64,000 bases of DNA, taken from JBGSOV01 sp041738935 (GTDB lineage Bacteria > Patescibacteriota > Gracilibacteria > CAIRYL01 > GCA-016699755). The notes under the pieces are model-generated. The model worked only from the letters and a program-made list of their open reading frames with translations, did not search any database and was not told where the DNA came from. Shown here in pieces: positions 1-7,035 of this stretch. Every line of letters begins with the position of its first letter. Position 1 is the stretch's first letter. The position numbers and the translations under genes were made by a program. The stretch is from contig JBGSOV010000007.1 of NCBI GenBank assembly GCA_041738935.1, positions 35,247 to 99,246 on the forward strand. Reading direction: 5' to 3'.

Positions 1-477
1 GTGCTGATAAAAATACTCTCGCAAAGTATGTGTCATCTGCGCTCGCAGAATCAGATTTTTCGTCATGCGTTGTTTGCGCAAGTCGAGGTAGCGATATTCG
101 AGTCGCAGATCTTCACGCACATCTTTGTCTTGATCGATCTCAAACGGCGGCGTTTTGGACTCGTTCAAAATTTCTACTGCGGTTACGAGTACTTCAATCT
201 TGCCAGTTGCCATATTCTCGTTTTCCATGCCATCCAAACGGTCGCGCACGGTACCAGTGATTTTGAGCACGAATTCGCTGCGAATCGTTTCCCCAACGCT
301 GTGAGCGGCAGGATTCGCCTCGGGATCAAAGACGACTTGTGTCAGTCCGTAACGGTCGCGCACATCGATAAAAATAATTCCACCGTGGTCACGGCGGCGA
401 TGCACCCAACCGGTGAGAGTTATAGTGGCATCAATGTGTGATTGGCGAAGTTCGCCGCAGGTGTGGGTTCGGAGCAT
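1..477 (-). CDS. aspS: Aspartyl-tRNA synthetase, N-terminal part (runs off the window)
   Basis: The frame starts at an ATG at 477 (minus) and is still open at base 1, giving 159 residues. It opens MLRTHTCGELRQSHID and continues with GWVHRRRDHGG, FIDVRDRYGLTQVVFDP and, near residue 135, RLEYRYLDLRKQRM. These are hallmarks of bacterial AspRS: an N-terminal OB-fold that binds the anticodon (about residues 1-105), then the entry to the class II catalytic domain. The enzyme charges tRNA-Asp, or both tRNA-Asp and tRNA-Asn if no AsnRS is present; the part visible here cannot decide which. The catalytic motifs 2 and 3 lie outside the window. Confidence 0.95.
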   Translation of the reverse strand, partial: MLRTHTCGELRQSHIDATITLTGWVHRRRDHGGIIFIDVRDRYGLTQVVFDPEANPAAHSVGETIRSEFVLKITGTVRDRLDGMENENMATGKIEVLVTAVEILNESKTPPFEIDQDKDVREDLRLEYRYLDLRKQRMTKNLILRAQMTHTLREYFYQH

Positions 478-649
478 TTCTCAATAAAAATTTCTTCGTC
501 ATTATGGCACCAAACTCGCAAAAGGGGAAAGGATAACTTTTCGTGAACACCTTCTAATCTCGTTTGTCGTATTCTGTGGGAAGTGGAAGCAGCTTGCCTT
601 ATAATCTCCCTGTGATATTCTGTAGCGGTATACTTTCTTTTTTTCTTTC

Positions 650-1591
650 ATGAAAAAACATATTTCATTCGCATTTCTTTTGCTGGTTGTTGTGACTTTT
701 TCTGCATGTAATTCATCTCAAACTCCGACCCCGACTCCTGTCGACAGAAGTGATTCTTCCGAAGAAACTCCTTCCCCAACTCCTGCTGCTGATTATATTG
801 GACTTTCGGTCGAAGATGCCGAGGTGCGCGCATCGGCTAACGGAGAACTCTTTCGTGTTGTTGTCGAAGACGGCGAACCGCTGCCTACTACGCGAGATTT
901 TCAACCTGGACGAATCAACGCGAGTGTTGAAAATGGCGTCGTAGCGAGCTACGAAGTCGAAGGTGTCGAAGCCGCAGCGTCTCCTTTGTCATCTGATTAT
1001 ATCGGTTTGACTACCGAAGCAGCCGAAACGCAAGCCATAGCCAATGGCGTTTTATTCCGTGTTGTGTCTCGCGATGGCGAACCGCTGCCAGCAACGATGG
1101 ATTATCGCCCAGGTCGCATCAACGCGAGTGTTGAAAACGATATTGTTGTCAGTTATGAAGTTGAGGGAGAAGAAGTTGAAAGCTCGTCTTCTCCTGCAGC
1201 CGATTATACTGGACTTACTGTCGAAGAATCCGAGACACAAGCTGCTAATAGTGGCGACACATTTCGTGTTGTGTTCGAAGATGGCGAGGCACTGCCAATG
1301 ACTTTGGATTATCGCCCAGGTCGCATCAATGCTACTGTTGAGGACGGTGTCGTTATCAGCTACGAAATCGAAGGTGAAGAAGTCGGAAGCATTCCAGAAA
1401 ACCAACCTGAATATACGGCTGACAGCTGGAAAACTATGATTCCAGATACCTGCATATCTTATTTTGATGGCTGTAACAATTGCGTACAAGAAGACGGCGC
1501 CGAATCTGCCGCGTGTACAGCAATGGCATGTGAGGAATATCAAGAACCAAAATGTCTCGACGCTGATGATTCGACTCAAACGAACTTATGA
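650..1591 (+). CDS. Lipoprotein with three I78 inhibitor-like repeats and a Cys-rich C-terminal domain
   Basis: A 313-residue protein. Residues 1-20 form a lipoprotein signal ending TFSAC (lipobox Cys20), followed by a Pro/Thr-rich linker. Three tandem repeats of about 58 residues (roughly 48-105, 116-173, 185-242) each run from DYIGL/DYTGL through FRVV-EDGE-LP to a D-[FY]-x-PGRIN motif and end in VVxSYE[VI]EG. This pattern resembles the small protease-inhibitor I78 family (YIGLT...DYRPxRLN). The last 60 residues hold a compact Cys-rich module (CISYFDGCNNC, then ACTAMACEEY and KCLD). A TATACT at 629-634 lies 15 nt before the start. An envelope-anchored serine protease inhibitor is inferred; inhibition cannot be read from sequence. 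Confidence 0.8.
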   Translation: MKKHISFAFLLLVVVTFSACNSSQTPTPTPVDRSDSSEETPSPTPAADYIGLSVEDAEVRASANGELFRVVVEDGEPLPTTRDFQPGRINASVENGVVASYEVEGVEAAASPLSSDYIGLTTEAAETQAIANGVLFRVVSRDGEPLPATMDYRPGRINASVENDIVVSYEVEGEEVESSSSPAADYTGLTVEESETQAANSGDTFRVVFEDGEALPMTLDYRPGRINATVEDGVVISYEIEGEEVGSIPENQPEYTADSWKTMIPDTCISYFDGCNNCVQEDGAESAACTAMACEEYQEPKCLDADDSTQTNL

Positions 1592-1661
1592 TGTTGTCTC
1601 GTAAAAATGTACGAATTAGTTTCTTGAGTATACTATAACTTGGCTACTAATTCTTGTTCAT

Positions 1662-1710
1662 AATTTACAAAAAGTGCGTCTTCTCATAATCGGGGAGGCG
1701 TGTTTTTTTG
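1662..1710 (+). terminator. Possible weak terminator after the lipoprotein gene
   Basis: After the stop codon at 1591, the segment CGTCTT (about 1678) can pair with GAGGCG (about 1695) using G-U pairs, followed by a run of seven T. The stem is short and partly G-U, so this is only a tentative terminator between the convergent genes at 650 and 1727. Confidence 0.25.
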
Positions 1711-1726
1711 ATTTTACAAGCAGCGA

Positions 1727-4700
1727 TTAGTTTATCAGCCCTTTCATTGGAGATTCTGGTTGTTCGATTGCGGCATTTGGATTGGCATCGGCGATTTCGC
1801 CAAATTCAGCAAATTCGGATAAAGCATCTTCTTTTGCCAAGCCAGTCGCGCGTACGGCACGAAAGTGAACGACAAGATCTTTACGAAGACTGATATACTT
1901 TTCAAAGAGAGCAATCATGCCTTCTTCTGATTTTGCGGTTTTTATGTTTTCTTCGTTCGCTACTGCGTCATAAATCTTTCGAACAGCAGGTGTAGCGAAT
2001 GTGCTAACATCGTGCGAAATATCATCATCAACCCGTTGCATCACATCTCTGAATGGTGTTTCTTGCACGAGAAGCTCTCGTACTCGAGTGAGCGATTCTT
2101 TTTCGTGACGCAGTTTGTTGCTTTCGCGGTCAAGCCATGCGAGTTGCTCTGGATTATTTGGTAATGGGCGCTTTTGTCCATCAAGCTGTTGTGCTTCCCA
2201 GTAGATTTTTAATTCTTTTAGTTTGTTCAATTCTTTCTGAAGGGTTTCATCCGAAAGGTCTTCGTCCGTTGAAACACCGTACAAGCCATCAATCGGCGCT
2301 GCATATTGTGCTTTTTGCGTATCTGTCCAATTTAGTTTTTGCTCTGTGTCAGCAATTTTTTTATCGGTATTGGCGATTTGTTTACCAGCATACTCATTCC
2401 ACATTGCTACATCTTTGGAGCCGTGCTGAGGCATTGGTACAATGAGACTGCCATGAGGAAGCTTGACGGTCTTTGGTTCTGTTTCGCCAAAAAACTCTGC
2501 GGCAGAATTGCCCATAGCGAAGGAAAAACCCATTTTTTCGAATAAAGGATCAGCAAGCAGATTAATAGGATCTGTGTAGTCTAGTGCAATACGCACACCT
2601 TCTCGAAAACCTACAGAACTTGTACTTTCAAAAGTACGAATATCAACTCCATTTTGTTTGCCAAATTGAAGTAGTTGATCGTATGTCCAATCTTTTGCTG
2701 TTGCAAGATTTTCTGCTCCAATGATGGTTGCGCCAATTCCGGTAGCAGTACCGGTCAGAAGTCCGATCAGGCCACCAACGCCACCCCCCAACATTCCACC
2801 AGTTTTTTGACCAGCTTTACCGAATCCATAAATCAAAGATAGATTTATGGATTGTTCGATTATTGCTTTCCCCGGATCAGATGAGCGAGCAATATCGTTG
2901 AGGACAGTTGCTACCATGGCAGGTGTCATAATCCGCTCGAGTCCTTGCGCTACGGCTGAAACTTTTGAGAGTGGTTGACCTAATTTCTTGGCGAGATTTT
3001 CGTTTGCTGCTTCTAATTGTGACGCAAGTGGGCTGTTGATTTTTTCAGCAGAAAGGGAATTCGGTACTCTTTCTGTTGGTGCTGCTTCTGGTTGCGCTTG
3101 TAATAATGTATTTCCTGTTCCGGGTGTTGCTCCTTCAGCTGTGCCAAGAACATTGGTTCCCACCTTCATCGCACTACCACCTCTGGCACCTTCTGGTTTT
3201 AGAGAAACTGTTGCTCTGCTGTCAGGAGCTGAAGAAATATTCGGTCTTTCTCTGACAGCGCTTGCTCCACTCGCAAGGGGTGTTTGTCGAGCACCGCCAC
3301 TATCACCTGGATAAATATCACCATTTTTTATTGCTGCTCTTTTTGCCCTTTCTTCTGCAAGATTTGAAACTTTTGGATCTTTGGCCGCTCCTGCTGGAGG
3401 AGTGGTTTTTGGAGAACTTGGAACATTCTCATTTGCTGATGCTGGTTTTGGCGCAGCTTCTGCTTGAGAGGGGGGAGCGGTTGGTTTTGCTGTCTCTGGT
3501 ATTGCTGTTTTTGCGCCTTCGGCATTCATCAATCCGCCAATGGCGGCTTTGAGTTTTTGTGGAGAATCCAGTGCCGATTGTTTTAAGGTATCCATCATCC
3601 GAATCCATCTTCCTTGCAGACCAGAAGCAAATGTTTTATAATCTTTTATTATGGCTTCTACATCACTGATCCGCTTTGAGATATCAGCTACTTTGAACGC
3701 ATCAGATGCTGATGAATTTAAAGCGGCATGAAGATCATTTAGCCGTTTTTGAATCCCCCCAAGCTTGCGATACAGCTCTAAAGACTGGTGCGTGACACCA
3801 CCCTTCAGTTGATCGAGTTTAACGGCATAATCAGCGGGAAGAATGCTTTGTACTTTTTCTAGTTCTGTAACAACTTTTGTAATCTTTTCCCCAGTAGGAA
3901 AAGATCCATTGCTCATTATTTTGTCCACATTTCCCAAAATTCCCTCTAGCCTTCCTACGCGTAAACTCATGCGATAATTCGCGAATGTCTGGAAATCGAA
4001 CATCGATCGCACTACAAAACGACTTTCTGCAGTGAAAGGGAAGCCTGCAACTTTTAACCTACGAATAAATGTTTTTTTGGTGAATTCAGTTGCATTTTCG
4101 CCTGCTTCTGTGATGGATTTGAGTGACCTCCATCCTCTGTAGGCAAATGAACTAAATACAATTCCTTCACCTGCAAGCCAAATTGTGCTCGGATTTCCTT
4201 CTGAACCCTCAAGTCGCAAAATATTTTCGACAATCATCTCCATATCTTGATATGCCAGCTTTGTTACTTGAACCAGTGGATTTCCTGCCATAAGCGTATG
4301 GAGAACAACTTTGCCTTCCTGATTCCACTCAAGTGCAAAATTGCCACTTACAACTTCTTGAGCGATTTCAGCAGCGGTAAACGCCACTTCTCCGGCGTCT
4401 TCTGTGAGCGATTTAATAATATCCTGCGTGTGATTCATCATGGGGCTTTCATCTGTCTCGCCCACGAGTTGGTATAATTCCTTGCGAAACCATTCTTTGC
4501 TTTGTGGGGCTTCTGCTGCGTCAAATGGAATGGCTTTGTCTATCAAAAAATCCACAATCTCTTGTCGATAGGCAAAGCCAATGGTTGCGGTTGCAGCAGT
4601 TGCCATCGGATGTTCGGCGGCAAAAATCAGCGAATTGCGAAAGGCGGCTCCGGCGGTTTTGATCGCGCTCCACAAAATTCCGCGAAAAAGCCATGTTGCG

Positions 4701-6328
4701 TTGGCGGCAGCAAGTGTCGTCACGGGATTTGCTTTGGCATATTCGGTAAGACTATTGATGTGCGGCGAAAGACTCTCTAAATCGATATCGAGCACATCAA
4801 GAGCGGAAGCAAGTTGGGGATGCTTGTCACTGACATTTTCCAAAAACTTTTCTTTGGTAGTCTGTACTTTTTGCAGCGACTCCTTTGCCATTTTCGCTGC
4901 CCAACTGTGTTCACCTTCACGAATAAAAAATAAGTAAAGCCCAGCATTGATTGCAACCCCACGCAAGGTGGCATATTTGTAGAGCATGTACCCTAGTGCA
5001 CCATATTTGCCAGTGTTCCAGAGCACAGTTGAGTTTTTGACTTCGTCAATACCAAGCGCGCTAATCATTTCTTGCGGCGAGAGTTTTTGCAACCATTCGG
5101 GTGCCTCAATTCCCATTGCTTGAATCTGAGCAATAATCGCTGCTTTTTTTTCGGCAAAGCCAACTGTTTTTTCGAGCCATTCTACATCACTGCCGACTGT
5201 CCCCAAAAGTGCCTCCTGCTTGTTTTCATCTTTTTCAGTCGCGCTTGTTGATTCGGGTTTTTTGTCACCTGTAAACTGTGCAAAAATATCATCGACTGTT
5301 TTTTTCGCCTCTTCTTCGCCCATTACAACGGAGAGTGCTGAAATAAGGGGCGCTTTTATTTTTGTTCCGACGGCTTCAGTAATTTTTCCGGTGATATTTT
5401 CTGTCAGTTTTTCGATTTGTTTCGTCACCCATTCGGTTGCAGTTTTGCCACCCCACAATTTGGTAATCAGTTCGGAACCGACAAAGCTCAGTGCTCCGGC
5501 GCTGAGTATGCTCTTCCAAAAGCCGCCAGACGATTTTTTGTCAGCTGAATTTGTAGCACCCTCTTTGTCGCCAAAAAGCCATTTGCCGATGGCAAAGCTG
5601 CCGCCGACAATCAGAGCTGTCGCTGCGAGTTTGGTAGAGTTTTTTTTGGTGAATTCCCAGATTCCTGTTGCTGCCTCGTAACCCTTGTCTACAGCGCCTT
5701 GCATAATTCCCTCAGGATGATGAACGACATCGTTTCTTTGTTTCTCCAAATATGCGAGCGAATCCGCCAAAAAATTGGGATTGTCTTTATTTTCTTCGAG
5801 TAATCTAATTGCCTCTTTTGCAACACCAAAAAGCCCGGGGAATCCTTCTCGGATCGTTTGTGCCAAATCCATCTCCACATCCCTTGAGGATTCTCCTGAA
5901 CTTTCGAAGGCTTGCTCGAGGTAGCCGGCACTCTCTTTGAGCACTGTGTTTTTCTGCGAATTTTGTTGAAGCCATGCGCGAAAACCATTGGCATCAAGTT
6001 CGGAGTTTTCCTTCAATGCTTGCGTCATCAAAAACCCAAGATTGACGGCAAGCTCGTCTAGCTCACCGATTTGCAAGCCTGGTGTTTTGTCAAAATCGAG
6101 TGGTGATTGTGTGAGCAGATTTTCAACATTTATGCCTTTGAATTGTTCTATTCCTTGTTGCCAATAAGCTTCTGCCTCCTGTGTCTTGTCAAACTCGTTT
6201 AGAGTCGCTGCATCTTGCATTCCATCAATTACTTTTTCGTCTTGTTTCGGTTGCTCAGCTGCTTCTGGGCTAGCTTGAGGATTTTGCAAATCTTCACCCT
6301 GCCGCTCATTTGTGTCTTTGTCGCTCAT
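1727..6328 (-). CDS. Giant protein of unknown function (1533 residues) with dispersed hydrophobic segments
   Basis: I do not recognise this protein. It has no signal peptide: it begins with an acidic, Gln/Glu-rich stretch (MSDKDTNERQGEDLQNP). Hydrophobic segments appear near residues 233-250, 275-290, 435-470, 545-585 and 735, and a glycine-rich one (GGGVGGLIGLLTGTATG) near 1165-1200. In between are long helical Lys/Glu-rich regions and a low-complexity Pro/Ala/Ser linker at about 935-1080. It is the last gene of a three-gene operon, overlapping the 73-residue gene upstream by ATGA (6325-6328). The composition fits a large membrane-associated or structural protein. Its length and lack of known motifs make it a lineage-specific candidate. 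Confidence 0.85.
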   Translation of the reverse strand: MSDKDTNERQGEDLQNPQASPEAAEQPKQDEKVIDGMQDAATLNEFDKTQEAEAYWQQGIEQFKGINVENLLTQSPLDFDKTPGLQIGELDELAVNLGFLMTQALKENSELDANGFRAWLQQNSQKNTVLKESAGYLEQAFESSGESSRDVEMDLAQTIREGFPGLFGVAKEAIRLLEENKDNPNFLADSLAYLEKQRNDVVHHPEGIMQGAVDKGYEAATGIWEFTKKNSTKLAATALIVGGSFAIGKWLFGDKEGATNSADKKSSGGFWKSILSAGALSFVGSELITKLWGGKTATEWVTKQIEKLTENITGKITEAVGTKIKAPLISALSVVMGEEEAKKTVDDIFAQFTGDKKPESTSATEKDENKQEALLGTVGSDVEWLEKTVGFAEKKAAIIAQIQAMGIEAPEWLQKLSPQEMISALGIDEVKNSTVLWNTGKYGALGYMLYKYATLRGVAINAGLYLFFIREGEHSWAAKMAKESLQKVQTTKEKFLENVSDKHPQLASALDVLDIDLESLSPHINSLTEYAKANPVTTLAAANATWLFRGILWSAIKTAGAAFRNSLIFAAEHPMATAATATIGFAYRQEIVDFLIDKAIPFDAAEAPQSKEWFRKELYQLVGETDESPMMNHTQDIIKSLTEDAGEVAFTAAEIAQEVVSGNFALEWNQEGKVVLHTLMAGNPLVQVTKLAYQDMEMIVENILRLEGSEGNPSTIWLAGEGIVFSSFAYRGWRSLKSITEAGENATEFTKKTFIRRLKVAGFPFTAESRFVVRSMFDFQTFANYRMSLRVGRLEGILGNVDKIMSNGSFPTGEKITKVVTELEKVQSILPADYAVKLDQLKGGVTHQSLELYRKLGGIQKRLNDLHAALNSSASDAFKVADISKRISDVEAIIKDYKTFASGLQGRWIRMMDTLKQSALDSPQKLKAAIGGLMNAEGAKTAIPETAKPTAPPSQAEAAPKPASANENVPSSPKTTPPAGAAKDPKVSNLAEERAKRAAIKNGDIYPGDSGGARQTPLASGASAVRERPNISSAPDSRATVSLKPEGARGGSAMKVGTNVLGTAEGATPGTGNTLLQAQPEAAPTERVPNSLSAEKINSPLASQLEAANENLAKKLGQPLSKVSAVAQGLERIMTPAMVATVLNDIARSSDPGKAIIEQSINLSLIYGFGKAGQKTGGMLGGGVGGLIGLLTGTATGIGATIIGAENLATAKDWTYDQLLQFGKQNGVDIRTFESTSSVGFREGVRIALDYTDPINLLADPLFEKMGFSFAMGNSAAEFFGETEPKTVKLPHGSLIVPMPQHGSKDVAMWNEYAGKQIANTDKKIADTEQKLNWTDTQKAQYAAPIDGLYGVSTDEDLSDETLQKELNKLKELKIYWEAQQLDGQKRPLPNNPEQLAWLDRESNKLRHEKESLTRVRELLVQETPFRDVMQRVDDDISHDVSTFATPAVRKIYDAVANEENIKTAKSEEGMIALFEKYISLRKDLVVHFRAVRATGLAKEDALSEFAEFGEIADANPNAAIEQPESPMKGLIN

Positions 6329-6546
6329 GCTTGGGCGGAATTTGGATCATCTTCGTATTTGGGAAATTTGTATTCGGGCGATCGAGAGGTTCTTTTTTGA
6401 TTGTCGTCTCCATTCGACAGCTCATTCATCCATGTGAATGTCTCTTCATCACTTTTCATTTGTTCTGGATTGTCGATTGTAACAGATACTCCGGGGGGCA
6501 ATATTTCCATGCGTTCGCCGGTATGTTTTGGTTGGTCTATGGACAT
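6325..6546 (-). CDS. Small hydrophilic protein in the operon of the 1533-residue protein
   Basis: A 73-residue, polar, acidic protein with no membrane segment or known motif. Its middle reads PPGVSVTIDNPEQ and its end is Pro/Asp-rich. The stop overlaps the start of the giant downstream gene by ATGA and it lies 14 bp after the 114-residue gene, so translational coupling within one operon is likely. It could be a small partner or chaperone of the giant protein; that is inference from position alone. Confidence 0.6.
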   Translation of the reverse strand: MSIDQPKHTGERMEILPPGVSVTIDNPEQMKSDEETFTWMNELSNGDDNQKRTSRSPEYKFPKYEDDPNSAQA

Positions 6547-6560
6547 TATAAAAGTATAGA

Positions 6561-6905
6561 TTAAAATTCGCCGCCTTCTTCGGCGACGCGTTCGGGGATT
6601 TCTTTAAACTTCAGTTTACGGATGTTTTTTTTGTAGCGCAGATTTTCGCGCAAAATCGCGCCAAGCAATTCTTCGGCTTGTTCGAGAGAAATGAGATGCA
6701 AAGCGTCAAGCCACATTTGTTTGCGCTGCTCTTCGAGAAACAGCGAATTGATGATAGCAATCTTGAGTTTTTCAACCAAATCATTTCTACGTTGCTCGTC
6801 AGTCATTGCAGCAGATTCATCCGCTACTTCTTGGCGCGCACTGTGAAGGGCTTGGTCAATAGCGTTTGTTTTAATCGATGGCGATAGTGAGTTTTGGTCG
6901 GACAT
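6561..6905 (-). CDS. Small helical protein, first gene of the three-gene operon
   Basis: A 114-residue protein, predicted mostly alpha-helical and charged (EQRRNDLVEKLKIAII, EQRKQMWLDALHLIS, EQAEELLGAILREN). No signal peptide, membrane segment or known motif is visible. It is the promoter-proximal gene of the operon with the 73- and 1533-residue proteins; the extended -10 element at 6929-6937 lies just upstream. The helical pattern around residues 45-90 might form a coiled coil. Function unknown. Confidence 0.65.
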   Translation of the reverse strand: MSDQNSLSPSIKTNAIDQALHSARQEVADESAAMTDEQRRNDLVEKLKIAIINSLFLEEQRKQMWLDALHLISLEQAEELLGAILRENLRYKKNIRKLKFKEIPERVAEEGGEF

Positions 6906-6928
6906 TTTTGTATTTGATTGTTCTTATT

Positions 6929-6937
6929 ATTATACCA
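6929..6937 (-). promoter_or_regulatory. Extended -10 promoter of the three-gene operon
   Basis: On the minus strand the bases read TGGTATAAT, an extended -10 element (TGn plus TATAAT). It lies 23 nt before the ATG at 6905, leaving a 5' leader of about 15-20 nt. No good -35 box is seen, as is usual for extended -10 promoters. Confidence 0.55.
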
Positions 6938-7035
6938 TGAATAGAACTTCTTTGGAAAGGCAAGCTTTGCGATTTTTCCTCTGTTTTAGGAATGGGAAAA
7001 GTTTCCCACCATCGCGGTGATTTTTCACTCAGATT

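Noticed and set aside
3328..3525. Short minus-strand Gln/Pro-rich frames inside the 1533-residue gene
   Set aside because: They are out-of-frame shadows of the Pro/Ala/Gln-rich linker of the large gene.
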